Origin: Clusia tigrina
Lineage: Eukaryota > Arthropoda > Insecta > Diptera > Clusiidae
Assembly: GCA_920105625.2 (NCBI GenBank)
Contig: OV050030.1
Coordinates: 187,036,387-187,100,386, forward strand
Direction of reading: 5' to 3'
Length of the DNA: 64,000 nucleotides
Shown: piece by piece, positions 33,458 through 44,016 of the stretch
How positions within the stretch are numbered: the first letter of the stretch is position 1
Layout: each line of letters begins with the position of its first letter
The notes under the pieces: generated by a model
Databases searched by the model: none
Told to the model about the DNA's origin: nothing
The model's input: the letters and a program-made list of their open reading frames with translations, nothing else
Translations under genes and position numbers: made by a program

Positions 33458-35110
33458 CTATATAAGATTATCTATTGGTTGGTGGGGAGGGCGAGGCTGA
33501 GGCTGAGGTAACGTACTTGTTAACTTCATGATTTCTGGTACATTGACGCCACGTTGACTTCGTATTTTCGATATGAGCCCAGTAATGAAAAGTATCATGA
33601 CAGGAACAGTGCAGTATAACTGACCGCATGGTGGAAATAGTCTGGTGGTTGAATTTTGTGTCATCAGTTTTTCCTTGGCCAGAGCATTGTGTAATTCTGT
33701 GGGATTCTTCAGTTGTGTTGTGTAAGTGATCGCGTTGATTTTCTGCAATAGTGGGGTTATTTGTTCACTATTTGATAATTCTGTAATTATCCCTTGTGCG
33801 TGATGCTGTTAAGGAAATGGATACGGATTCTTACCCTTGTATTGAGATTCCATTGTGTTTTAGCGCGCATTCTGGCTGAAGTGTCAGTAGTCCTGAGCCT
33901 TTCAGTGTCTACGGGATGATTTCTTTTCCGCAGACTGCAGTGGTTCGTGAAGTTACCGGAATTGCATAAATCCATAAATTTTTGTCTTCAATGGTGGCCA
34001 CGTAATGTTATTGGCCACAGGTTTCAGTTTACAATTTGGTTGAGTGTTGTTGTTAAACAAATTGATTTCGCAGGAACACATCTCGGCCTCATAGCTGTAC
34101 TGGATTGGCACATTTGAACATACGTTTTCTTTTTGATTGATTTGCTCATATGATGCAAAGTCGTCGGAGCTAATTCGCAGGTATTGATCACGAGCAGCAT
34201 TTATGGCAAGAAAGGTGGTGCATGTATCAATTGCCACCATAGTGTTGTTGATCCAATTTGGTACCGAAATGAGCATAAAGGGTTCGAATCGGTCATGTTC
34301 CTCCAGAGGTAATGTAATCTTAAAAACAACATGGTCCTGAGTGAGTCTTCCCTTTACCTTTATTGTCCTATATAGTTGTATGAAGCCCTCTTGATTTGCA
34401 GATAGTTCTAATGATGATGGCAGATGGAGTTTAATTTTGTCAACTTCGGTGTGCAATTGCTCGGGAGTTAACAATAGCGGATTGAATTTACCATTCCTGA
34501 TTGTGTACGTTGTAACTCGGTTGCAATTAGAGTTAGTTGAATTGACAGAGCGTTGAATAGTTCCAACAATTACGATTGTTGCAGCTCTTCGTCTTCTTAT
34601 TGCAATTGATTCCAAATTTGAGTTACTTGTTGGTCAAATTCATCAAATTTTGTCTTAGCCGCTATCTGATCCTGCTTTATGATGTTGACGGGGGAATCAA
34701 TGATGGATGTTTGATTCTTCAGCAGATGTATCAGATTTCTCATTTTCTTTGACGTTTAATATTGTCCTTGACATCTTTTTGGAAAACTCTGAATCTAATA
34801 CGCCTAATTGTGAATGTGCAAGGTTTCCAACAAGATTTATTGCCCCTCTCCTGTTGCGACTGCTTCTTAATAGATTATTATCTACATACAATTCTCCTTC
34901 AAGTCGATCGAAGCTGTCGATGACTACAAGTGTGGTATTGTTTAATCTTTCGGCAGAGTTGGCGTAGAGTGCTGGTACCGTTGAATAACGTTGATGGTTC
35001 TGCCCAATAGGGTTTCAAATTCTAGTATAGGAGCAAGTTCCATTCTGTAGATGAAATAGCAACTGATCCTATGTTTTCGAAGTGGATTGCAAGCTTTGAT
35101 CCAAAACAAT
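33458..35110 (-). pseudogene. BEL-4 envelope-like gene
   Basis: Env-like membrane protein gene after integrase, as in roo-type BEL elements. Decayed N-terminal text (34,891-34,620) is followed by an open region 34,615-33,953 (220 codons) with a Cys-containing segment (ENVCSNVPIQYSYEAEMCSC) similar to errantivirus env ectodomains. 33,748-33,458 ends with a membrane anchor (VPVMILFITGLIS) and a basic tail. A hydrophobic leader (ALLLTIMILLIIMI) occurs at the end of the preceding ORF, 35,111-35,200. Stops interrupt the gene; no functional product expected. Confidence 0.75.
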
Positions 35111-36850
35111 TTATTTGCACTGCAGATACCAATTGGTAATCATTATTATTAGTAATATCATTATTGTTAGTAGCAATGCCAACCCATTGGTTATTGCTGG
35201 TATGATTCTTCTCCTTTTTGGCACTGGTTGCTCTTCTGCATCTACTTCGATGTCGTCAAGTTCCGAGAATAATGGTGCCAGTCTTTGAATTGCTCTTTTA
35301 AATATGCCTCTTTGTGTTTTTATGTCGCACACTCTTACTATGCCATCGTCACCCTTGTATACCTTAACAATTCGCCCTAGAGGCCATTGGAGCACTGGTA
35401 AGTTATTTTCTTTAACGATTACAATAGTATTTGGCTCTATGGTGCTAATTGGACCATTCCAGGGATACCTTGGATTCTGACATTTTCCTATCTATCTGTG
35501 AAGTGTACGGTTCGCCTATCAAGTAGTGTCCCGGAGTTAACGCTGATGGTCATATGGATCTGTTGACATTGGGGTAAGCGGTCGAGAATTCAAAATTCCC
35601 TCGATCTCCACGACGATGGTTTCGAGTTCTTCGTAGGTCAGCGATGCAGTCGGTACATGTCGTAGTAGCAAATGCTTGGCGGATTTAACCGCTGCTTCCC
35701 ATAAGCCTCAAAAATGTAGAGCTCTAGGAGGGATAAATTTGAAGTTTATTCCACGGTCGCTGCATGATCTCGTGATATTTTCTCGTGGGGTATTTGAAAA
35801 GATGACATCGTTTAGCTCCTTCAGATTGTCACTTGCGCCGACGAAATTGGTTGCATTGTCACAAATGGATCGCACCGTCCGCGGCGAGACGTGAAGCGTT
35901 TCAGCGCTCCGATAAATGCTTCGGTCGTCAATTCGGTTACAACCTCTAGGTGAACTGCCTTTGTTGCGAAACAGGAAAAGACTGCGATGTAAGCCTTGTG
36001 TGGCTTCTTTCCACGAATTTTATAGTGCACCCAAAATGGTCCGCAATAATCCACTCCACTATGGACAAACGGTCGAGCTGGAGTGACTCTGGTTGCTGCC
36101 AAATTTCCCATCACTTGATTGAATAACTTAGGCTTGGATCTGGTGCAGCGCACGCATTTTTGCCTTTATTTTTTTTTTTATTATATTATTTTTTTTTATA
36201 TTTGCCATTATTTTTCCTTTTATTATCCAAAATCGTTGCCTTGACGCTGATAGCAAACCTTGTGGACAACAATGCAAATTATTCTAATGCATCATGACGA
36301 GAATCATTCTGGAAATAGGATCGTTGTATGGCAGCAACATGGCATATTTTGCGTCATAGCTCAAGTTAGATGCTTCTAGACGTCCTCCAACCCTTAGGAT
36401 ACCTTGGTCATCAATAAACGGTGACAAATTACTGATATCGCTAGTGTTATTGATAGTTGAGTGACGCTTTACACTTTTAATGTCATCGTAAAACGCTCTT
36501 ATTTGGATACCATTGACAATCAATGTCAATGATGCCTCCATTTCTTCGGCTGTTGGTGCTATTGTTGGGTGGGACACCTTGTTTATTAATACTTTTACAT
36601 ATCGAATGACATATGCTACAATTCTTTGCAGGCGTCGAAATGAGTTCCTGTGATTGATTTCTTCCCAGAAAGTTGTTGACTCTTTAGAACTGAGTGTGAG
36701 AGCTGTACTTGTCTGCCGCCTGAGTTCCAAAGCACATTGTTCTCGCGGAGGTTGAAGTGGCCAAATTGTCATAGATCCGTGGAACTTAGGTCCAAAACAG
36801 GTTGTCCACCAATTTAGCTAGTGTCACGCCTCTTATTACCAGGTCTGCGG
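35111..36850 (-). pseudogene. BEL-4 integrase
   Basis: 36,772-36,284 gives the zinc-domain approach (DDQGILRVGGRLEASNLSYD). 36,153-35,821 gives the core with PFVHSGVDYCGPFWVHYK (first Asp) and VFSCFATKAVHLEVVTELTT. A frameshift precedes the DNATNFVGA segment at 35,860 (second Asp) and the [12 protein letters not shown] region near 35,690 (Glu). 35,395-35,111 is the C-terminal domain (LGRIVKVYKGDDGIVRVCDI). An insertion of T/A-rich sequence lies at 36,165-36,200. Confidence 0.88.
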
Positions 36851-36966
36851 GATTGTCCTGGGACGGCACGTGACGCTATTGTTGTGGATTAATTGCTTGC
36901 TGAATAGCCAAAATTAGGTTGGCTACGAATGTGTGGTAGTGTGGTGATTCTGCATTTATCCATCCC
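36770..36966 (-). pseudogene. BEL-4 RNase H, C-terminal end
   Basis: The minus strand reads LGWINAESPHYHTFVAN, IQQAINPQQ and RHVPSQDNPADLVIRGVT, the end of BEL RNase H. The right edge at 36,966/36,967 is the junction with the I-type element. Confidence 0.85.
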
Positions 36967-38285
36967 AGCGACCATTACCCAATTGTTTTTTTATCTAAAC
37001 TGTGACAGGAGAAATAAGTCTGCGCACACCCCTAGATTCATAACTGATAAAGCTGACTGGGAAAAATACAAATTGCCGTGTGACGAACTAAATCGACTGC
37101 ACCTCCCTAGCCGTAACATAAACAAAGAAGCTGCTTTAGTTAGAAAGGTTATTCGGACTGCAGCTACTTTATCCATCCCTCAAACTCGGCCACACTTTCC
37201 AAAAAAATGTGTCCCCTGGTGGAATTAGGAGCTCGCTGAGTTGCGTACAATAAAGCAAGGTGCATGGTACATTTTTAAACACTTTCGGTCCAACCAGAAC
37301 CTCATGGTATATAAAGCAGCTAATGCCAAATTTAAACTTGTTGCTAAAAAAGCTAAAAAACACAGCTTATAAAAAATATAAAAGCCTATTTCATGTGGTA
37401 AAGAAATTGCAAATTATTTTGCGAAACATTGGTCTGATTATTCCAACGATAAAAATTTTCTTCATGACTTTGTTCTTCATAAGTCCAGGCTAATGCACGA
37501 AAAATTTTGTCCACCAAACAATCTCTGTCGCTCAGCAAGGGAAATTGATACTCCACTATGCAAGAGTTTGGAAACTTTGTTAATAGCGCCAAGGACTCTT
37601 CTCCTGGCCATGATCGGATTACTTACGTAATGATAAAGAACTTACCTGACTATATTAAAATTAGATTATTAAACTTATATAACTGCATTCTTGCTTCTGG
37701 TATCTTTCCTCAAAGTTGGAAATGTGCTATTATATCTCCGATTCCTAAGCCCAATAAACCCGCGGATAATCCGTCCAACTTTCGCTCTGTTCGTATGCTC
37801 TATCTAGTAGAAAGCATGTCACAGCAGTTTCCCTAGACTTTGCAAAAGCCTTTGATCGTATTGGAGCACATATTGTTCTACGGCAGTTAAAAAAATGGAG
37901 AGTTGGCCCTAAAATATACAACTTAATTAAAAATTTTCTTACAAATCGCAGATTTGTGGTTAAAATTAATGGTTTTTTTCTGACAAATGCGATTTACAAA
38001 ATGAGATTCCTCAAGGCTCACCTCTTTTGGTTATTTTATTTATAATTGCTTTCGATGAAATCAGTAAAATTGTAGATAAGTACAATGTAATCCACGGTAT
38101 TTACGCAGCCGATGTGCTGATATTTACTAAAGAAGATAATTTGGTAAATGTTAGAACCATGTTTAATAAAATCCTTGATGACATTTCCGTATGGTCGCTC
38201 CAATCAGGAGCGATGATTGCATATGAGAAATGTAATATCGGTACAAAGCGGTCTGAGCGGTTTGATACATTTTTACTGTGTATGA

Positions 38286-38287
<2 letters not shown>
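36967..38287 (+). pseudogene. I-type element ORF2: endonuclease end and RT
   Basis: Begins at SDHYPIV, the last endonuclease motif, then 37,020-37,228 reads FITDKADWEKYKLPCDELNR and IPQTRPHFPKKCVPWWN. The RT part follows at 37,558-37,780 (SSPGHDRITYVMIKNLPDYI, ISPIPKPNKPADNPSNFR) and 38,090-38,240 (AADV in place of the F/YADD motif, then VWSLQSGAMIAYEKCN). Many frameshifts; the catalytic motif is altered. Text stops at the (AC)n tract. Confidence 0.85.

Positions 38288-38317
<30 letters not shown>
38288..38317. repeat. (AC)15 microsatellite
   Basis: Fifteen AC dinucleotides at the end of the I-type ORF2 remnant. Confidence 0.97.
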
Positions 38318-38320
<3 letters not shown>

Positions 38321-38688
38321 GTGTATATTTGAGGTCATTTTTCGCGGTCATTCGTTCTGCCATACGTTGGGTATTCGGTATACGGTTAACGAAATCAGTG
38401 CAAAGGGCAATGCGGAAACTAGATTAGTAGGCCACCAGCTATTGAACACAAGTGAAAAAATAAGCAGGGCCGGTTTAAAGTTTTGTTATTTTTTGGGGCG
38501 TATTCGCGCCCTTCGGTTGGTGCGTTTAATTAATAGCGATATAAGCCACGGTTGTGGCATTACGGTGGTGCATTACGATTTGGCGTGTTGGTCTGAAACC
38601 GGTTTGGGTTCCAGTTATATAACGGCACTATCAAGGCGTATAAACAGCCAATATTAAACTGCGACCGCGGAAAACCCAAGTAGCCAAT
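38318..38688 (+). other. Leader of BEL-1, no gene seen
   Basis: Non-coding sequence upstream of a BEL gag start; no primer site recognised. Confidence 0.4.
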
Positions 38689-39693
38689 ATGTTGGCGCTA
38701 TATATTTCGGCAGCTGACGAGCTTACGGTTTTTTTTGAACAACTACTACCAGAGTCCCATTCTCCATTATCGCTTTGTGCAGACGAGCGCAAATTAGAGG
38801 CGCGATCGACAGCGCTTAAAGAGGCGAAGATAACGGCCTCTTCCGAACCTAGGGTCGTGAATGATTCGGAAACTCTCTTGGAGTCAATTGAGCAGCGCTT
38901 CGAGACGAGCTATGACATTTTTAAGCGAGGTCCGTGTTTATCACGGCAGCACAGCAACGCGTGGAACCGGTGGCACCTACCCCAGAAAAGATTTACCATC
39001 TAAATCAAAAAACTCGGGGGGAGCCGCGTAAAATTGTGTCTAAGATATAATTGTCGGAAACGGGCTTTGCGCGCGCATGGGAAAATTTGGTGGAGCGCTA
39101 CGATAACAAGCGTCTCCAAATTAACGCGCAATTGAAAACTTTGTTAGGCTTGGAACCGGTTAGGCACGAGGACGGGGATGAGCTACAGCGTCTACAAAGC
39201 GATGTCAATAACTGCATCGCGGCCCTAGCCGCGTATGGTGTGAACGTAGCATCGTGGGATGTCATATTGGTCTACCTATACTCCATGCGACTGCCTGAGC
39301 TCACCTTGGCCCTGTGGGACAAACCGTGGGTGGTCGCGCCGATGTGCCCGCATGGAAGGCGATGGACGATTTTTTGTCGCAGCGATTCTGCACTCTCGAG
39401 GCGGTCTCGGATCTCCGGTCTCAAGCCTCTAGTCAGTCCAACACAAGGGTTCAGCCAAATCCGCCCCGTTCCGCGCGGGTGCAAACCAACCAAGTTAATG
39501 TTACTTCACCGGGGTGTAAGGTTTGTGAACAAGCAGCACACTCAGTGCGTCATTGTTCCAGGCCGCCACAGTCCCAGCACTGTGGGCTCTCGTGCGCCGA
39601 ATCAAGTTGTGTGTGAATTGCCTGTCACCATCACATAAGGGGGATCATTGCCCCAGTCTTTCTTCGTGCTTCACCTGTCGATAGCGGCACCAC
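38689..39693 (+). pseudogene. BEL-1 gag (truncated)
   Basis: 38,689-39,003 opens with MLALYISAADELTVFFEQLL and a charged helical region related to BEL-A gag. 39,051-39,400 reads GFARAWENLVERYDNKRLQI, the capsid motif; the middle fructose-like LPxxELPxF segment is deleted. 39,590-39,680 encodes the zinc-knuckle text NCLSPSHKGDHCPSLSS. It ends at R1 copy A, and BEL-1 does not resume on the other side of that element. Confidence 0.82.
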
Positions 39694-40311
39694 ACGCGGG
39701 GCTAGAGCGTTCAAGCTCGTCACCCCCATGCATCGAGCATGTACAAACGATGAGTAAGGCGAGCACGGGCGATCCGTTCACCTTATTGGGCCAGAATCTT
39801 GAAAAGCCGGCTTCGAAAGGACGCAGCCACAGTGAACGTACGCACGCACATGGTGATGCTACAGTCTAAGGGACTCGTCGCGGATATCTCTTCGAAAGAA
39901 GAGATCTGCGATGCACTGCGAGACCAGGCGAACATACGGCGCCCAGATGTAGAAGCTGTTAAAAGCTTGATAAGAGGCTATGGTGGTGCACAGACGGCCT
40001 TTTTAAGCTTACCGGCGGAGGATGCCAAGAAGGCAATGGGATTAAAACATCTGCGGGTAGGATGGGCGAGCTGCCGACTAACAGAAGTCGTAACGCCACA
40101 ACGCTGCTATAAGTGCTGGGGCTATGGGCACAAGGCGGCTGGATGCAAAGAGCCGGATCGAACTGGACTCTGCCGAAAGTGTGGCGAGACTGGCCACATG
40201 GCTGCGAATTGCCAAAATAAAGCAAAGTGCGCTTTGTGCAAGGGGGCGCATCCAGCGGGCAGCATGAAATGTCCACGACACCAGGAGGCATTGGAAAAGA
40301 AGAAGGTATGA
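39694..40311 (+). pseudogene. R1-like ORF1 (gag), copy A
   Basis: Nucleic-acid-binding ORF1. The N-terminal frame runs to 39,869; the main frame (from about 39,799) continues to 40,311 and carries three knuckles: CYKCWGYGHKAAGC, CRKCGETGHMAANC and CALCKGAHPAGSMKC. The change of frame occurs in the same place in copy B, so it was shared before the copies separated or is a programmed shift. The stop overlaps the ORF2 start as ATGA (40,308-40,311), typical of coupled translation. Confidence 0.85.
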
Positions 40312-43268
40312 GAGTACTTCAGCTTAACCTAAATTATTGTGAAGCTGCACAGGATCTTCTGATGCACTATAAAAAAGTAATGAAGGGAGATGTTTCGCTA
40401 CTTTCGGAACCATATGCAAGGAAGGATTCCCCAAACTGGGCAGCGGATGAAACAGGCAGAGCAGCCATCTGGTCCATTGGGGAGACCACCCCTCAGAGCA
40501 AGATGGAAACCAGAGAGAGCGGTTATACCTGGGTGAAACTGGAGAACATTTACCTCTTCAGCTGCTACGCTCCTCCAAGTTGGACACTGAGACAGTTCGG
40601 GGAAATGATGACATCGCTGATGGAAGAAGCGAAAGGCAAACACCCAATAATTATTGCAGGCGACTTCAACGCGTGGTCTCGGACTTGGGGCAGTAGCCAC
40701 ACAAATGCTAGGGGGCGCTTAGTTGAAGAATGCTTCGCGCTTCTTGAATTAGTACTGTTGAATGCGCCAGGTCACTACACATTCGACAATGGAAGAGGCA
40801 GGTCCATCATAGATCTAGCCTTTGCGGGCGACCCAACTGCCAGTCGAATTAGCTGGAAAGTCAGTGATATATACACGGGCAGCGATCACAACGCCATTAT
40901 AATAGACATGGAGCGAAGAATAAAGCAGTACACGCGTAAGGCGCACAAAATTGGCTGGCGAAAGGGGGCGTTCGACGCGGAGTCGTTTGACGTCTTCTGG
41001 AAGTCAGCGTCTATTGAAGGCGAAACTGCAAGCACCATGGCTGCTGAAATCGCTAAGTACATTAAGGAAGCATGTGATGCAGCGATGCCGCGTAGTTCCA
41101 GCAATATATTAAGGACTTCCGTTTACTGGTGGACCGATGAAATTGCTGCGATTCGGAAGAGCTGCCATCAAGCATGACGTAAGGCTCAAAGATCTCGATC
41201 GACACCGAATTTCGAGGAACATCAAGACGTATACAAGGTACGCAGAAGATCTCTGAAAGCAGCTATAACAGAGAGCAAAAACAAGTGCTTCAGAGAGTTG
41301 CAGGAGAGTGCGGACCAAGACCCGTGGGGTCTAGCATACAAAACGGTCATGCGCAAAATAAAGGGACCCAGAGCGCCTCAGCCTACATGCCCAGAGCTGA
41401 TGCAGCGCATAGTGGTAACGCTCTTCCCCCCACAGAGCCAAACGAGAGCAGTCGCGACGCCAGACGTACAGAGGGGACCTATAATCACTATCGATGAGGT
41501 ATTGTCGAGTATATCACGGATCGACGACAACAAGACTTCTGGTTTGGATGGAGTCCCAAATTTGGCCTTCACGGCAGCGGTAATAGCCAGACCAGAACTG
41601 TTCGCAAAGCTGTATGACGCCTGTCTGAGCGAAGGCAGTTTTCCAGACGCGTGGAAACGGCAGAGGCTGGTGCTGTTGCTAAAGCCCGGGAAGCCACCGG
41701 ACCAGGCATCCTCCTATCGTCCACTTTGTATACTGGATACAGTGGGAAAGATCCTAGAGCGTATCGTTTGTGAAAGACTGCAGGAGACTTTCGAGAGTCC
41801 AGGAGGGCTCTCGGACCGACAATTCGGTTTTCGGAAAGGGAGGTCTACAGTCGACGCGATCAGAGCAGTAGTAGACATTGCTCGAGATGCGACGAGTGGC
41901 ACTAGATGACAGGGTGGCGCCAAAATGTACTGCGCGGTGGTCACTCTAGATATCAAGAATGCCTTCAATTCTGCGAATTGGGGACATATAATGCAGGCTC
42001 TGGAGATTTTTGGAGTACCAACAGATTTGCGGCGCATAATAGGTAGCTACCTTGATAACAGGGTGCTACTGTACGAGACAGAGGCGAGCGTAAAAGCATA
42101 CCAAATAACCGGCGGGGTTCCTCAAGGATCGGTACTAGGGCCCATGCTGTGGAACGCTATGTACAACGGCATCCTGGAGCTGAATGTGCCGGAAAACGTT
42201 AATATTATTGGTTATGCTGATGATATCGCATTGGTAGTGGTGGCCAAACATATTGAGCATTTGCAGGTGGTGTGCAATGATGCGATCGCAAGGGTGCGTA
42301 GGTGGCTTCAATCAGCGCACCTGGAACTTGCTGCTCAAAAAACTGAGATTGTACTGATAAGCACGCGGAAAAAGCGAGAGGAGATGGTGGTGGACATCGG
42401 TAATCACCGTATTATGTCGCAACCAAGCTTTAAATATGTTGGAATTAATATTGACGCAAGGCTGTCGTTTAAGGAGAACCTGGTAGCGGTCAGCAAAAAA
42501 GGCTCTAAAATTCAAGGCGCCCTTGCGCGGATTCTGCCAAACATTGGAGGCCCACGTGAGGGAAGAAGACAACTTCTGGCGACGGTAACGGATTCCGAGT
42601 TGCTCTATGCAGCACCCATCTGGGCAGGAGCAAAAATTACGCATCTCAGAGAGGCTTGCGCAATGCAACGATTAAGTGCGCTTCGACTCACCTGCGCCTA
42701 CCAAACGGTCTCCGACGACGCAATTTCCGTCCTTGCTGCAAAAATGCCCCTTGACTTACGAGCGTTGGAGCTGCAGCGACTGTACGACCGACAGGGCGTA
42801 AGGCCTACAGCCGAACGAAGGCTAGAGTAGTGACGGCGATGCACCGAAGAGTGGCAAGAAATATGGGAGCAGTCCGAGAAGGGACGATGGACATTCCAGC
42901 TCATTCCCAGGGTGTCCCAATGGGTGAACAGGAAGCATGGTAGTCTAAACTACTACATGACGCAGTTACTCAGCGGTCATGGATGCTTCAATGCATATTT
43001 CTACCACTTCAAAATAACAGAAGACCCCTATTGTCGAAAATGCACGGGCGAATTCGCGAGCGCTAGGCACGTGATGCTTTACTGCTCACGCTTCAGGACC
43101 TGGAGAGAGGAGCTGGGATCTGCCTTGGGCAGACCACCGACCACAGCAAATATAGTGGCTGCAGTGCTGGACTCACCTGCTAAATGGAACGCGGTATCGA
43201 CCTTTGCTGAACAAGTAATGGGGTCGCTACGCAAGGAGGAGCGGGAACGACAGCGGCTACTGCGTTAA
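40308..43268 (+). pseudogene. R1-like ORF2 (endonuclease-RT-zinc finger), copy A
   Basis: Starts MRVLQLNLN at 40,308. The endonuclease runs to about 41,000 with VSLLSEPY, IIIAGDFNAWSRTWGS and GSDHNAIIID. An in-frame TGA at 41,175-41,177 follows SCHQA. The RT runs 41,290-42,830: DNKTSGLDGVPNLAF, LLLKPGKPPDQASSYRPL, FGFRKGRSTVDAI, TLDIKNAFNSANW, GVPQGSVLGPMLWN and the catalytic GYADDIAL. TGA at 41,907-41,909 (after TSGTR) and TAG at 42,828-42,830 (after RRLE) interrupt it, both shared with copy B. The C-terminal zinc finger CRKCTGEFASARHVMLYC lies in 42,912-43,268. All catalytic motifs are intact apart from the stops. Confidence 0.9.
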
Positions 43269-43544
43269 CAGCAGGTAGCAAATGTAGCAGAATTTTCGCC
43301 ACGGAGCGACAACCAGCAGCGGACTGGTTTTAGACTGACAATTACAGACGATTGAGCAATAATGCTCATGACGGCCTCCCGACGTAATCACATTATGCGG
43401 TCCCGGGAGGGTTGCCCGCCACGACAGTGAGGAGGTTTTAGTGGGTTGATGTCCCACACTGACTAATTGGCTTAAAGCTTTCCCCCCTCGATAAAAAAAA
43501 CCCCGAGAAACTCCACGCCAATCCACACCATACCACAGGCATTA
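43269..43544 (+). other. R1-like 3' UTR and junction with BEL-2
   Basis: Contains GGTTTTAGTGGGT (43,434-43,446) and a short A-run. After about 43,500 the text becomes BEL gag (NSTPIHTIPQALNVHLPKV), so the junction is at 43,490-43,505. Confidence 0.65.
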
Positions 43545-44016
43545 AATGTGCATTTGCCTAAAGTTACTTTGCCAGTCTTTGACAGTAGCTATTCAACGTG
43601 GATACCATTTCGCGATTTGTATGTTAAGATGATGCATACTCAGCCAATAAGCACCACACAAAAAATGTTTTACTTGGCTGCCAACGTAACCGGAGAAGCT
43701 AAAGTACTCATCGGTCACTTGCGAGGAAAACTATGACGCAGCCTGGCAAATCTTGTGCAATAGGTTTAACAATAAACGCAAATTGGTTAAAATTATCTAC
43801 AGCAAGCTGTTTAATATAAAGAATGCTAGCAGTGAAATGGGCTCAACGCTTAAAACTTTACACGATGCAGCCAAGGTATGTATTTACGCGTTAAAAAGCC
43901 AAGGAGTTCCCGTAGATAGCTTCCACTCAATTTTGGAGTATCTTTTATTGCAGAAGTTAGATAAAACGTCAAGATCCGAGGATGAACTGACGCTAGATCA
44001 GCCTCAGGGGTTCTAA
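43500..44016 (+). pseudogene. BEL-2 gag, middle part
   Basis: 43,548-43,736 reads LPKVTLPVFDSSYSTWIPFR, then DLYVKMM and MFYLAANVTGEAKVLIGHLR, the capsid region. 43,753-44,016 reads LCNRFNNKRKLVKI and a LEYLLLQKLDK segment. The gag N-terminus is not upstream (R1 copy A lies there) but is found after the LTR at 48.5 kb. Confidence 0.85.

Larger units (their letters stand above)
29441..36966 (-). mobile_element. BEL/Pao element with env, circularly permuted (BEL-4)
   Basis: Minus-strand order from right to left: RNase H C-terminal part, integrase, env, one LTR (32,808-33,428), primer site, gag, protease, RT, ending before RNase H. Only some 100 codons of RNase H are missing between the two outer ends. 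Both flanks are I-element sequence in the order expected of one element. Confidence 0.85.
39694..43495 (+). mobile_element. R1-like non-LTR retrotransposon, copy A (5' truncated)
   Basis: Matches copy B (50,215 onward) with about 1 percent differences by eye. It lacks the 5' UTR and ORF1 start found in copy B. ORF1 and ORF2 are followed by a 3' UTR with GGTTTTAGTGGGT and an A-run (43,492-43,499). It keeps the uninterrupted site where copy B carries the Gypsy element (GTTTCGCTACTTTCGG at about 40,393). Confidence 0.9.

Noticed and set aside
38101..38363. Minus-strand Cys/Val repeat protein
   Set aside because: Translation of the (AC)15 tract.
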